Positions 17,618 to 27,221 of a DNA stretch of 64,000 nucleotides are shown one piece after another (positions within the stretch are counted from its first letter, which is position 1; each line of letters begins with the position of its first letter). The translations under genes and the position numbers were made by a program. The notes beneath the pieces were generated by a model. It was not told where the DNA came from, did no database searches, and saw only the letters and a program-made list of their open reading frames with translations. The DNA is taken from NCBI GenBank assembly GCA_903923905.1, contig CAIXZH010000101.1:1-64000 (forward strand), given 5' to 3'. The stretch comes from an uncultured Bacteroidia bacterium (GTDB lineage Bacteria; Bacteroidota; Bacteroidia; Bacteroidales; Prolixibacteraceae).

Positions 17618-17629
17618 AAAATTGTTTGC

Positions 17630-17980
17630 TTAGAATCTTTTTTCCTTGATACGGGCTTTCTTGCCTGTCAGTTCGCGGAGATAATACAAACGTGCACGAC
17701 GTACACGTCCCATCCGATTTACTTCAATGCCGTCAATAAATGGAGAAAAGAAAGGGAAAATCCTTTCAACACCAATATTTCCGGACATTTTGCGAACGGT
17801 GAATGTTTTAGTTGTACCGGTACCCTTGATTTGAATAACAGTACCTTTGTAATTCTGAATTCTTTCTTTGGCACCCTCGACGATCTTGTAACGGACTGTC
17901 ACCGTGTCGCCTGCATGAAAACTAGGGAGTTCTTTTTGTTCGCCTAGAAACGCATTTTCTGCAATTTTAATCAGATCCAT
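17630..17980 (-). CDS. rplS: 50S ribosomal protein L19
   Basis: A 116-residue protein with the full L19 pattern: [11 protein letters not shown] at the start, [15 protein letters not shown], the core [17 protein letters not shown] and [27 protein letters not shown] at the end. It sits at the 30S-50S interface of the ribosome. A second ATG directly upstream (17981-17983) would add one Met; the inner ATG matches known Bacteroidota L19 starts. A longer reading to 18016 would give a basic extension not seen in the family. It is monocistronic with its own terminator. Confidence 0.96.
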   Translation of the reverse strand: MDLIKIAENAFLGEQKELPSFHAGDTVTVRYKIVEGAKERIQNYKGTVIQIKGTGTTKTFTVRKMSGNIGVERIFPFFSPFIDGIEVNRMGRVRRARLYYLRELTGKKARIKEKRF

Positions 17981-18100
17981 CATAAATGATTTTAACGAAA
18001 TTTTTAACGAACGCAATATTCACAGTGTCTATTTGTTTGCTGTCAGAGATTGCGTACGGAACTGGCCGCAAAAGTAGATAAAATTTTCGTTAAAAAAATG

Positions 18101-19303
18101 CTATAATTTGAGTTTTTTCCTGATTTGATCCGGAATAGCTGCCTTATTCACCATAATCGCTGTAGTTTTATAGCGCAAATAGGGTTGCGAAGCATAAAAG
18201 TATCCTTTAAACTGGTTGTAACTACCCCAGGAATTTTTCACTTTATAGTAAAGTGCACCGTTCTGATCTTTTGCAATTCCGATCAGATGCATCGCATGAT
18301 CATCGGTTGTTTCCAGATTGTCAAAGGCCATCTGTCTGATTTCCTGGCTAATCACACGTTCTTTAACAGGTTTGTCAAATTTATAATAGGTAGCATCCTT
18401 CTCTTTTTCAGATAGACTATCCCATTTTGCGGTTTCGACTTCATTCATAATTTTCGGCGTCTTATCCGGTACGACAGCAATGCCTTTTGTGGATGTTGCA
18501 AATCCCTTGTCACTCACATCGGCAGCCCATAATACAGAATACCCGTTTTGCAGTGAATAATCAACAATCTCCTGAAATTCGTCAAGTGGAACGTTATAGA
18601 AGGGACTCCAGAGCCAGTTATCGGAAACTTCAAGGCTAAATGTCTGATAAAAAGGGTGATGAGTAAAAGAAGTGATTTGGACGTAATCATCCGGGTTAAT
18701 ACCGCAATATTCGGAAGCAAAAGATTTTGGAGTGTATGTTTTACCCTGATAATCAAATTTTTCAGGAAGGTCACCAAGGTATGCATCCAGCGTTTTTCCT
18801 ACCGCAATGTCCCAGACATTGGTAAGCTTTTTATCCTTGTTTTCCACAACTGCCTCGACCATTTTGAGGAGAACCTCATCCATTTCGCCATGTACATGTT
18901 TCTCTTCCCCATATTTGATCCCTGGAAATGCACTTTCCGGGACAAGACCAAATTTATTGGCAACATATAAATCATCATAAAGCTCACCACCGGAACTGAA
19001 CCCAATTTTGCCCTGCATCCTGACATATTTTTGAGCTTTGTCTCGGTAACACTGACTTACCTCAAACATTTCGGATAAATCAACTTCCGGCTTTCCCATC
19101 CGAAGCATCTCCGCTTCAAAGAATGACATCCCGGCAAAAGACCAACAGGTTCCTGAATGATACTGATTTTTAACCGACGTGTGGAGTACCTCCTTAATTA
19201 ATTCAAACTTATATCCTTCCTGATCCTTATTTTCGCCGAAAGAAGAGGCTGTGAAGAACCACAATATCAGTGAGAGAATGAGACCTTTTTTGATGATTGT
19301 CAT
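18101..19303 (-). CDS. C1 family peptidase (bleomycin hydrolase-like)
   Basis: A 400-residue papain-fold cysteine peptidase of the bleomycin hydrolase / aminopeptidase C branch, but with an N-terminal signal peptide (residues ~1-23), so it is exported to the periplasm. The nucleophile is Cys53 in HSGTCWSFAG. The catalytic His lies in DDHAMHLIGIA and the Asn in VKNSWG. These secreted Bacteroidota forms probably trim peptides for uptake. It is monocistronic between rplS and the 7TMR-HD gene. Confidence 0.9.
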   Translation of the reverse strand: MTIIKKGLILSLILWFFTASSFGENKDQEGYKFELIKEVLHTSVKNQYHSGTCWSFAGMSFFEAEMLRMGKPEVDLSEMFEVSQCYRDKAQKYVRMQGKIGFSSGGELYDDLYVANKFGLVPESAFPGIKYGEEKHVHGEMDEVLLKMVEAVVENKDKKLTNVWDIAVGKTLDAYLGDLPEKFDYQGKTYTPKSFASEYCGINPDDYVQITSFTHHPFYQTFSLEVSDNWLWSPFYNVPLDEFQEIVDYSLQNGYSVLWAADVSDKGFATSTKGIAVVPDKTPKIMNEVETAKWDSLSEKEKDATYYKFDKPVKERVISQEIRQMAFDNLETTDDHAMHLIGIAKDQNGALYYKVKNSWGSYNQFKGYFYASQPYLRYKTTAIMVNKAAIPDQIRKKLKL

Positions 19304-19439
19304 AATATTTGCCGATTGTAAAATTTAAGGTCGAAAAATAGTAAAACTGATTGAATTTCAACGATTGGAATGGGATTAGAATAATTATAAATTGGAAGGC
19401 TATTATAAATTAAAATATGAACCCGGAGAAGGTTCCTTG

Positions 19440-21527
19440 TCAGGTCACTTTTAGGGGATAGGTGATGCGGGCGTGATAGATATTCAATAATTTTTCGAGA
19501 AAAATTTGCTGCAAAAGTGTAATATCCTTGAATGTCAAGGGTGCATAATCAAGCTGACCGGCCTTTATTTTTCGATCGAAGATAGATTCTATCAGTTCTT
19601 TAAGGTTAGCGGCATCTTTTTTATCCAGGCTTCTGGAGGCTGCCTCGATGCTGTCAGCCAACATAACCACTGCGGTTTCACGGGTTGATGGAACTGGTCC
19701 GGGATAAGTGAATGGTTTTTTATCGATCTCCTGATCAGGCTTGTTATTTAATTCAACATAAAAATAACCGGTTATTGTTGTCCCGTGATGCGTTCGGATG
19801 AAATCAATGATCTGCTCCGGAATTTTATGTTTTCTGGCAAGTTCTACTCCATTATTGACATGGTTCATGATTATTTGCGTGCTCTCCTGAACCGATCTCT
19901 GATCGTGTGGATTTATTCCAAATGTTTGATTTTCAATAAAATATTGTGGATTTACCAGTTTCCCAATATCATGGTAAAGTGCTCCAGCCCTAACCAGCAA
20001 AGGATTACCTCCAAGTTGCAGGATGGCCTCTTCAGCCAGATTGGCTACCTGCATGGAATGTTGGAAAGTACCGGGTGCCTCTTCAGCAAGTTTCCGAAGT
20101 AGTTTTTGGCTGGAGTAGGATAATTCAATCAATGTGACATCCGAAATAAACCCAAATGACTTTTCAATTACAAAAACCAGGAGATACGTAATTAACGTTA
20201 GTGCGGCATTAATGAGAAACCATTTCATAACCTCCCAGTCTATCCCTGAAAGGCTAGCCTCCTGGATCAATGAGATTCCGATATAGGTAAATGCATATAC
20301 AAAAAAGACAATAATTGAAGTCAGAATTAGCTGGTCACGCCTTTGTAGATTATTCTGACTGATCACGGCAATGCTCCCTGCTGGTATAGTAAGAAGGACG
20401 AACTCATATCCGTTGGGAACCATAAAGCCAACTATTAATGCTGTAATTGTGTTTACAAAAATGGCAAGCCGGGCGTCCAAAAAGGTTCGTATAATCAGGG
20501 CCAGGGCAGTGAATGGAACGATGTAAATCGGAATGGTATTTGAAGAAATAATGACCCGGCAAAAATAGATCATCAGAATCATCATTAGCAGGGTAAAGGT
20601 GACATCCCGTTTTGATTTCAATAACTTACGGCGAATATTGTAAATAAACAGAAATAATGTGAGCATTAACATGCAGATAAATACCGCTTTACCTAGAACG
20701 ATCAAGTAGGATTTGGTCAGATCCCCGCGGCTTTTTTCGGAGGCTGATTTCAGTGATTCCAGTATCAGATAGGTATGCGGGGAGACAACATCACCCTGCG
20801 AGACAATACGTTCTCCTTCCTGTACAACACCATTGGTCGTGCTGAGATTCTCCAGAATTTTTTGCTTTTCTGTTTCCGTCTTATCAGGATCAAAGGTAAG
20901 GTTAACAGCCAGATAATCTTCAGCATGGAATTTTTCAATAATTTGCTTTAAATCAGGATCGCCGTTTTTCAGCAGGTCAAGAGCTGAATTGGCTTCAGAA
21001 TAGGCTGTTTTTAAAGAGTATAGCTGTCCTACAGGAACTTTTTCTGCTAAATTATTTCTGACAATCAGCAACTCATTTTTACCTGATAACGCCTCCGGGT
21101 TGATTGCCCCTTGTTCGAGAATTCCTGTACAATAGATTTTGTCAAATATAGTGAGTACTTTATTTTTGACCACTCTAGAATAAAGAATCTCTGTATTTTC
21201 CTTAAGCGTGATCTCATCAATTTTTAACGAAAGTGCTATGATTTGTTGCTTTCTAACTGAGTCATGATATTGAAAATAAGGAGTTAAAGACTTTAAAAGA
21301 GAGTCGCGTTCTTCGCTGATCACCTGATCCGATTTCATAATTGCAAAGTCGAATGGAGCGATTAGGGTTGCATGCATCCAGGGTCTCCCTTTCTGAAATT
21401 CGTAGCGGAATCTCCCTTCCTGCGGCAGCGCAAAATAGAGGACAATGGCCGTAATGATAAAGATGGAGGTAATATAAATCGTGTGCCAGCTTTCCGATTC
21501 AAACCATTTTTTCTTTTGTGGATTCAT
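19440..21527 (-). CDS. 7TMR-HD family phosphodiesterase (PgpH-like)
   Basis: A 695-residue inner-membrane protein. A first membrane helix (residues ~15-32) precedes an extracytoplasmic 7TMR-HDED sensor region (about 45-270). About seven membrane segments (275-475) follow, then a cytoplasmic HD domain (490-660) with VRAGALYHDIGKLVNP and the later metal-binding MNHVNNGVELARKH and RTHHGT. In Firmicutes the homologous PgpH hydrolyses cyclic di-AMP; that role is an inference here. The gene starts 435 bases from a divergent sensor kinase, and hairpin element copy 1 lies just upstream of its start codon. Confidence 0.88.
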   Translation of the reverse strand: MNPQKKKWFESESWHTIYITSIFIITAIVLYFALPQEGRFRYEFQKGRPWMHATLIAPFDFAIMKSDQVISEERDSLLKSLTPYFQYHDSVRKQQIIALSLKIDEITLKENTEILYSRVVKNKVLTIFDKIYCTGILEQGAINPEALSGKNELLIVRNNLAEKVPVGQLYSLKTAYSEANSALDLLKNGDPDLKQIIEKFHAEDYLAVNLTFDPDKTETEKQKILENLSTTNGVVQEGERIVSQGDVVSPHTYLILESLKSASEKSRGDLTKSYLIVLGKAVFICMLMLTLFLFIYNIRRKLLKSKRDVTFTLLMMILMIYFCRVIISSNTIPIYIVPFTALALIIRTFLDARLAIFVNTITALIVGFMVPNGYEFVLLTIPAGSIAVISQNNLQRRDQLILTSIIVFFVYAFTYIGISLIQEASLSGIDWEVMKWFLINAALTLITYLLVFVIEKSFGFISDVTLIELSYSSQKLLRKLAEEAPGTFQHSMQVANLAEEAILQLGGNPLLVRAGALYHDIGKLVNPQYFIENQTFGINPHDQRSVQESTQIIMNHVNNGVELARKHKIPEQIIDFIRTHHGTTITGYFYVELNNKPDQEIDKKPFTYPGPVPSTRETAVVMLADSIEAASRSLDKKDAANLKELIESIFDRKIKAGQLDYAPLTFKDITLLQQIFLEKLLNIYHARITYPLKVT

Positions 21528-21962
21528 CCTTTTCTCTTTTCATTTGATAATAATTTGTTTTTATAAAGCCAAATGGAATAGCCATGATTGGAGGTGATTC
21601 TCATTTCCGGTTTGTGATTCATGAATCATGGCTATTTCACATGGTTCAAGCAGCAACCAATTATTTTGTTTACTTGGGAATAATCAAAAGTAATAAATAA
21701 TATTTGTTTTATTCGATTAAATCAGATTAGGTTCTTTAGATTTACAAACGATTATGAGTACAGTCGGATTAAAATTAATTCTCAATATCCACTGAAGGTT
21801 AACCATGTATAAACACTAACAACTTTATCCAAAATGATTATGCTATCTATAAGTAACGCTTATGGTTGAAAATTATGAACCAAACGTATTTATTGAATTT
21901 GTTCTGCTAAGGCTGGAAAAAGTAAGGATACAGAAGTTTTAACGTTAAAATCAAATTTTGCA
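21528..21962. other. divergent spacer holding hairpin element copy 1
   Basis: The 435-base spacer separates two divergent genes. Besides the hairpin repeat at 21549-21640 I see no gene. TTTAGATTTACAAACG near 21735 might be a weak promoter for the kinase, but no full consensus is present. Confidence 0.6.
21549..21640. repeat. structured repeat element, copy 1
   Basis: AATAGCCATGATT (21577-21589) pairs perfectly with AATCATGGCTATT (21624-21636). The element is homologous to 32717-32802: both have ATAATTTGTTTTT, then GCCA(A/G)ATGGAAT, the left arm, a conserved right loop with GGTT(T/G)GTGAT, the right arm and TTTCA. One stem pair is A-T here and C-G in the other copy. It lies in the leader region of the 7TMR-HD gene. 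It may be a REP-like or small inverted-repeat element. Confidence 0.7.
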
Positions 21963-24566
21963 ATGGACATACAGGACGAAACTAAAGAAATGCTCCTAAA
22001 CGAGCTAATGGAATTACGGCAGGAGAATACACACCTTAAGGAATTGTATGAAATGGAACTCACCCTGCGCAATTATTCAGAAGAAGCGATGCATGAATCC
22101 AATATTAAGTTAATATCGGCTTTGAAAGGCGGAAATATGGCCTGGTGGGAAATGGATGTAACAACAGGCAACGTCACTTTCGACAAACATAAGGTTGAAA
22201 TGCTGGGTTATCCACCCGAAAATTTCAAACATTACAAGGATTTTACCGCTTTGGTTCATCCTAAAGATTATAAAAGGATCATGAATGCAATGAGAGGCCA
22301 CCTTGATGGTACTCTTGACAAATATGAAACTGAATATCGGATTCTGACCAACTCAGGTGAATATATATGGTTCTATGATTATGGTTCTGTTGTAAAACGA
22401 GATGCGAATGGAAGCCCGCAAATTTGTACGGGATTTGTATTTAACATATCAGACCGAAAGGAAACCGAGCTAAATTTGCTTAAAATCACTAAAGCACTTG
22501 ATTCCGCGAGTGATGCCATTGCCATTGCTGATTCTGAAGGGCATCATTTTTATCAGAACAAAGCACTATCCAATCTATTTGGATATGAAACTGCGGAAGA
22601 GACAGAAGTGGCTGGAGGGGGTGTGGCCAGAATTAAAGACCCAGCCATTGCAAAAGAAATGTTTGACAATATCTTAAATGGTATATCCTGGTCTGGTGAA
22701 TTGGAAATGATAACAAAAAGCGGACGGATCTTTCCAGCTTATGAGCGTGCAGATGCTATTAAAGATAAGGAGGGAAATATTATTGGTATAATTGGCATAA
22801 TATCTGATATTACCGAACGCATAGAGGCTGAAAAGATTTTACGAAGAAGAGAACAATTATTTCAAACGGTCCTGGATAATTTCCCTGGGGTTGTATTTTG
22901 GAAAGACAGGCAGTCGAATTATTTAGGATGTAATCAGTCGTTTGCCTCCGGAGCAGGATTAAAAAGTCCGTCTGAGATTGTTGGAAAAAATGACTTTGAA
23001 ATGCCCTGGGGATCAGCAGAAGCCATTAATTACCTTAATGACGATAGGGATGTTATGGAATGTGGTAAAGGAAGATTGCACACTATTGAAACGCAGCATC
23101 AATTCGATGGAGAGGTAATATGGCTGGATACCAGCAAATTTCCTTTACGGGATTCAGTTGGTCAGGTAATTGGTGTCATTGGTGTATCCAATGACATTTC
23201 AACAATCAAGGCTGCAGAGCAAAAATTATTCATTAACAATAAAGAACTCCTCTTTCAAAACGAAGAGAAAGAAAAACGTGCAGCAGAATTATTTATTGCT
23301 AACAGGGAACTTAATCTTCAAAACAGGGAGAAAGAAATTCGAGCCGATGAGTTAATAATGGCCAACAAGGAACTTCTTTATCAGAATGAAGAGAAAGAAA
23401 ACCGTGCTGCAGAACTAATCATTGCCAACAAGGAACTTGGATTTCAAAACGTTGAAAGAGCGAGACGAGCAACAGAATTAATCATTGCCAACAAGGAACT
23501 TGGATTTCAAAACGTTGAAAGAGCGAGACGAGCAGCAGAATTAATCATTGCCAACAAGGAACTTGCCTTTCAAAACAGAGAAAAAGAAAAACGAGCCGAT
23601 GAGTTAAAAATGGCCAACAAGGAACTTCTTTATCAGAATAGAGAAAAAGAAAACCGCGCTGCAGAATTAGTCATTGCCAACAAGGAACTTGATTTTCAAA
23701 ATGAAGAAAAAGAAAAACGGGCGGATGAATTAATTATTGCCAATAAAGAACTTGTTTTTCAAAATGAAGAAAAAGAAAAACGGGCGGATGAATTATTGAT
23801 TGCTATGGACAAAGCCCAAGCCAGTGATCGTTTAAAAACTGCTTTTATGAATAATATTTCACATGAAATCAGAACGCCACTTAATGGCATTTTGGGAGTT
23901 GTCCCAATTATTATCCAGGATGATATCCAAATTAAAGATAAGGAGGAATTGATGGAAATTCTAAAGCTCAGTAGCAACCGTTTGATGAAAACAATTGACA
24001 ACTATATTGATCTTTCCCTGATTATTACAAAGAATATGGTAGTGAACACCAAACCCGTTAATATTTCTATAATTTTGGCGAACGCTATTGAGGTCTTTCA
24101 AGAGTCTCTTAAAAAAAATAATCTGGAGATTAAAATGCAATTCCCCGATAATCCAAATGACTATATAATATATGCGGACGGAAAAATACTGCAAAAAGCT
24201 GTTTCTGAACTGTTGGATAACTCGATAAAATTTACAAATACAGGGAGTATTACTATAGGGTTTGAATTTATAAATAGTAATATTGAAATTTTCGTAAAAG
24301 ACACGGGCATTGGTATTGAAAAAGATTTTCAAGAAAAAGTATTTGAGCGTTTTATGCAGGAAGATGTATCTGTCACACGTGAGAAGGATGGTAGTGGATT
24401 AGGGTTATCTATTGCCCAAGGAATGATTCAATTACTTGGTGGGAAAATACGTTTAGAATCAACAAAACATATAGGAACTTCTGTCTTTTTAACGCTTCCA
24501 AATTTTAAATCAACCGCTTCATCAAAGCCTAAGAATTCAACCATTGCAATCAAAGTAGAATCATGA
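21963..24566 (+). CDS. PAS-rich sensor histidine kinase with 21-residue repeats
   Basis: An 867-residue kinase without membrane segments, hence cytoplasmic. After a short coiled coil come three PAS domains (about residues 45-165, 170-290 and 295-420), each ending in a PAC-type pattern. Residues 424-612 are nine tandem 21-residue units of the form IANKELxFQNxEKEKRAxEL, a three-heptad repeat that should form one long coiled coil. The kinase core follows: His634 in SHEIRTPLNG, the N box LLDNSIKF, and DTGIGI and GSGLGLSIA in the ATPase domain. No receiver is attached. The final ATGA overlaps the next gene by four bases. The signal sensed is unknown. Confidence 0.9.
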   Translation: MDIQDETKEMLLNELMELRQENTHLKELYEMELTLRNYSEEAMHESNIKLISALKGGNMAWWEMDVTTGNVTFDKHKVEMLGYPPENFKHYKDFTALVHPKDYKRIMNAMRGHLDGTLDKYETEYRILTNSGEYIWFYDYGSVVKRDANGSPQICTGFVFNISDRKETELNLLKITKALDSASDAIAIADSEGHHFYQNKALSNLFGYETAEETEVAGGGVARIKDPAIAKEMFDNILNGISWSGELEMITKSGRIFPAYERADAIKDKEGNIIGIIGIISDITERIEAEKILRRREQLFQTVLDNFPGVVFWKDRQSNYLGCNQSFASGAGLKSPSEIVGKNDFEMPWGSAEAINYLNDDRDVMECGKGRLHTIETQHQFDGEVIWLDTSKFPLRDSVGQVIGVIGVSNDISTIKAAEQKLFINNKELLFQNEEKEKRAAELFIANRELNLQNREKEIRADELIMANKELLYQNEEKENRAAELIIANKELGFQNVERARRATELIIANKELGFQNVERARRAAELIIANKELAFQNREKEKRADELKMANKELLYQNREKENRAAELVIANKELDFQNEEKEKRADELIIANKELVFQNEEKEKRADELLIAMDKAQASDRLKTAFMNNISHEIRTPLNGILGVVPIIIQDDIQIKDKEELMEILKLSSNRLMKTIDNYIDLSLIITKNMVVNTKPVNISIILANAIEVFQESLKKNNLEIKMQFPDNPNDYIIYADGKILQKAVSELLDNSIKFTNTGSITIGFEFINSNIEIFVKDTGIGIEKDFQEKVFERFMQEDVSVTREKDGSGLGLSIAQGMIQLLGGKIRLESTKHIGTSVFLTLPNFKSTASSKPKNSTIAIKVES
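23232..23798 (+). repeat. nine 63-base in-frame repeats
   Basis: Nine units of 63 bases encode the 21-residue coiled-coil repeat of the kinase. Units 4 and 5 (23421-23546) are almost identical at the base level (FQNVERARRA), which points to a recent duplication, while the outer units differ more. The tract should be prone to gain or loss of whole units. Confidence 0.9.
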
Positions 24567-25354
24567 GATACGGAATCTCCAACTTAAGTATTGTTCCTGT
24601 TCATTCTGAACCGCGCGAAAAGGGGGAAATGTGCACTCAGATACTTTTTGGTGAACACTATACCATACTGGAAGAGCAGGCGAAATGGTGCCGGATAAAA
24701 CTTGAATTTGATGGTTATGAGGGTTGGATTGACCGCATAATGGTCAATGAAGTTGATGAACAATCCTTTGCTCAACTGTCAGATATACCCCAGATTGTGA
24801 CTACTGATGTGTTTAATATTGTTCAACAGGCAGACAATTATACCAATTTTTTAATCGTAGCTGGCAGTTCCTTGCCCCATTTTGATCCGGTTTCCCGGAC
24901 ATTTCAAATCGGCGAGGTCATTTATAATATTCTTGGTCATAATATCAGCAAGGATAGGCAGGGTGTGCGTGAAATAATTATCGATAATGCACTTAAATAC
25001 TTCAATTCTCCCTATCTTTGGGGAGGAAGGTCTCCATTTGGGATCGATTGCTCTGGTTTTACACAGGTTTTGTATAAAATGGCCGGGCTTTCCATTCCGC
25101 GGGATGCAGTTCAACAATCTCTTTTAGGTGATAACCTGAGTTTTGTTGAAGAGGCTTTGCCGGGTGACCTGGCTTTCTTCGACAACGAAGATGGCGCTAT
25201 TGTGCATGTAGGAATTATCTGGGAAAAGAATAAAATCATCCACTCATCGGGTAAGGTCCGTATAGATAATGTTGACCATTCGGGAATTTATAATATTGAT
25301 ACAAAGAGGTATACTCACCAGATGAGACTTATGCGACGGATAATCCGGGATTAA
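24563..25354 (+). CDS. NlpC/P60 peptidase with SH3 domain
   Basis: A 263-residue protein: an N-terminal bacterial SH3-like domain (residues 1-60, WCRIKLEFDGYEGWI), a middle linker (SH3-like, 80-130) and a C-terminal NlpC/P60 cysteine peptidase. Cys163 lies in FGIDCSGFTQ, and the His in AIVHVGIIW. This is the plan of gamma-D-glutamyl-L-diamino acid endopeptidases (YkfC / dipeptidyl-peptidase VI), which cut muropeptides. No signal peptide is visible, so it probably works in the cytoplasm on recycled wall peptides. It overlaps the sensor kinase by four bases and is translationally coupled to it. Confidence 0.88.
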   Translation: MRYGISNLSIVPVHSEPREKGEMCTQILFGEHYTILEEQAKWCRIKLEFDGYEGWIDRIMVNEVDEQSFAQLSDIPQIVTTDVFNIVQQADNYTNFLIVAGSSLPHFDPVSRTFQIGEVIYNILGHNISKDRQGVREIIIDNALKYFNSPYLWGGRSPFGIDCSGFTQVLYKMAGLSIPRDAVQQSLLGDNLSFVEEALPGDLAFFDNEDGAIVHVGIIWEKNKIIHSSGKVRIDNVDHSGIYNIDTKRYTHQMRLMRRIIRD

Positions 25355-25389
25355 ATACATCTCATTTCTAAACTCTAAAAAGTGAAATT

Positions 25390-25929
25390 ATGGGACATCT
25401 CGAAATCGTAGGTTATATAGCGGCAATTATTATTGTTATCTATATCGTATGGCGAAATGCCGAAAAGGAAAAGAAGGAAATTAAGGATAGAGAACTTGGG
25501 TTAAAATATTCGTATAAATATCCCCGGTTAGCCATGACCGTAGATGCTATTGTTGTAACTGAAAAGGAGGGTCAGGAAATGATCTTGCTGATTCAGCGGA
25601 AATTTGACCCTTTTCAGGGATTCTGGGCATTGCCCGGAGGCTTTGTTGGGATGGAAGAGACACTTATCCAGGCTTGCAGCCGGGAATTACTCGAAGAGAC
25701 CGGATTAAAAGAGGTCGCACTTAAGCAATTTTTTACATTTGATGCCATTGGACGCGATCCGAGGCATCGCACTGTTACTACAGTCTTTTATGGTAAGGTT
25801 AGAGGCAATTCCCAGGTTCTTGGGGGTGATGATGCCGCCATGGCAGAGTGGTTCCCATTGGATTCCCTGCCTGGTATGGCCTTCGACCATAACGATATTG
25901 TTCGGAAATTCATTAAAGAGAAGCTTTGA
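25390..25929 (+). CDS. membrane-anchored Nudix hydrolase
   Basis: A 179-residue protein with an N-terminal membrane helix (residues 5-22) followed by a charged linker and a Nudix domain. The Nudix box reads GGFVGMEETLIQACSRELLEETGL, with all metal-binding Glu and the Arg in place. The AMTVDAIVVT and GRDPRHRTVTTVFYG patterns resemble ADP-ribose pyrophosphatase or NrtR-type Nudix domains. It hydrolyses a nucleoside diphosphate linked to another moiety; the substrate is not readable. It starts 35 bases after the peptidase and ends two bases before the exonuclease start, so these genes form one operon. Confidence 0.86.
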   Translation: MGHLEIVGYIAAIIIVIYIVWRNAEKEKKEIKDRELGLKYSYKYPRLAMTVDAIVVTEKEGQEMILLIQRKFDPFQGFWALPGGFVGMEETLIQACSRELLEETGLKEVALKQFFTFDAIGRDPRHRTVTTVFYGKVRGNSQVLGGDDAAMAEWFPLDSLPGMAFDHNDIVRKFIKEKL

Positions 25930-25931
25930 AC

Positions 25932-26501
25932 ATGTATCTATTTTTTGACACTGAAACCACCGGATTACCAAAAAATTGGAAAGCTCCTGTCACTGATTTA
26001 AAAAACTGGCCAAGATTGGTGCAGTTAGCTTTTTTAATCTTTGATAAAAATGGCACTAAACTTTCGGAAGGGAATTTCATTATCAAACCGGAAGGTTTTA
26101 ATATTCCAGCAGATGTTTCGATGATCCATGGCATTTCACATGACCGGGCTGTTCGAGAAGGTGTCTCTTTAACAGAAGTTTTAAACGCATTTCATTCACT
26201 GATTGATAACTCGGAAGTCCTTGTAGCTCATAACATCAGTTTTGATGCAATGATTGTCGGAGCTGAATTTTTGAGAATGGGTCTTACCAATCCAATCCCC
26301 TCCAAAAAGAAGGTCTGCACCATGGAAAGTTCTACAAATTATTGTGCAATTCAGGGTCCATACGGATATAAATGGCCGAAGTTGTCAGAATTGCATTATA
26401 AGCTCTTCCGAACCGGTTTTGAAGAGGCCCATAATGCGGCCGTTGACATTAATGCAACTGCAAAATGTTTCTGGGAACTAAAAAGATTGGGGAAGATTTA
26501 A
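25932..26501 (+). CDS. DEDDh 3'-5' exonuclease (DnaQ-like)
   Basis: A 189-residue exonuclease domain protein starting at ATG 25932; the TTG at 25926 is a less likely start. The four motifs are FFDTETTGLP (Asp and Glu), HNISFDAMIVG, and HNAAVDINATA, giving the metal-binding Asp-Glu-Asp-His-Asp set. The segment KNWPRLVQLAFLIFD is typical of stand-alone DnaQ-like nucleases in Bacteroidota. It probably trims single-stranded DNA or RNA; no polymerase subunit is encoded nearby. Confidence 0.87.
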   Translation: MYLFFDTETTGLPKNWKAPVTDLKNWPRLVQLAFLIFDKNGTKLSEGNFIIKPEGFNIPADVSMIHGISHDRAVREGVSLTEVLNAFHSLIDNSEVLVAHNISFDAMIVGAEFLRMGLTNPIPSKKKVCTMESSTNYCAIQGPYGYKWPKLSELHYKLFRTGFEEAHNAAVDINATAKCFWELKRLGKI

Positions 26502-26564
26502 TCTGCTTTATAGTGACCGGGTGAGTTTCTTAACCTGAACATAGTCACACGGCCACTTTAGCCT

Positions 26565-27221
26565 TCAACGAATGCACGATCTCAGGTAACTGATGCTTTC
26601 TGGCCCTTCATTAAAGAGCAAATCGAGAATACTTAAATTAGGTACAAATCCCCATTTTTCATGAAATACCTGGACATATCGTACAGGGAAGAAATGTTTA
26701 TCTTCAATTTGCCTCTGAGGTTTGGGATGAATAATATAACGAAAATCATCCATAATTCCGGAAACCTGATCAACAGGAATATATTCATCAGTATATTTAA
26801 CCAGAGCATCAAAATTAATTGCCTTCAAAACAGCTTGTTGTACTTCAATATTGAAATCAGTTAAATATTTCCATCTTTTTTTTTGAAAATATGGGGCCAG
26901 GTCATCGGCATAATATTCGAAAAAAGGTGAATTGTTGTAAGCTGAACTAATCCCTCGCCAATGCATTTGTTGCCAGGGAAAGTCATAGGATAGCAACTGA
27001 TCCCGGATGGGGCCTTTTGCCCGAGGTCCATCCACTATCGGCAATGTCAATTGTAACGGACCGTTGGCAGCAAGGATTACAGTACGATTTCGGTACGATT
27101 GCTTCACATAATTCTCACAAAATTCAATGTAGATGTGAGGATAGTTAATCAATTTGGTATAATATTGAACTGGTGCAAAATAAGCAATGCTCAGCAAGGC
27201 GCATGTTTCCTGATTGTCCAT
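26565..27221 (-). CDS. WbqC family protein
   Basis: A 218-residue protein matching the WbqC-like family. Shown by AYFAPVQYYTKLINYPHIYIEFCENYVKQ-type opening (residues 13-40, seen in pieces), RNRTVILAANGPLQLTLPI and WRGISSAYNNSPFFEYY. WbqC proteins occur in O-antigen clusters, and a stand-alone copy next to lepB and dapB is usual in Bacteroidota. The biochemical role is not settled. It begins one base after the LapA-like gene ends, so it belongs to the same leftward transcript. Confidence 0.85.
   Translation of the reverse strand: MDNQETCALLSIAYFAPVQYYTKLINYPHIYIEFCENYVKQSYRNRTVILAANGPLQLTLPIVDGPRAKGPIRDQLLSYDFPWQQMHWRGISSAYNNSPFFEYYADDLAPYFQKKRWKYLTDFNIEVQQAVLKAINFDALVKYTDEYIPVDQVSGIMDDFRYIIHPKPQRQIEDKHFFPVRYVQVFHEKWGFVPNLSILDLLFNEGPESISYLRSCIR

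Larger units (their letters stand above)
17321..17629. other. spacer with repeat copy B and the rplS terminator
   Basis: No gene is supported. The stretch contains the GCCAAT-type repeat (17374-17405) and the leftward terminator of the L19 gene (17585-17617). Confidence 0.6.

Noticed and set aside
23232-23798. Regular 63-base repeats could suggest a CRISPR or minisatellite array
   Set aside because: The repeats are contiguous without spacers, stay in frame in a kinase gene and encode a heptad coiled coil.
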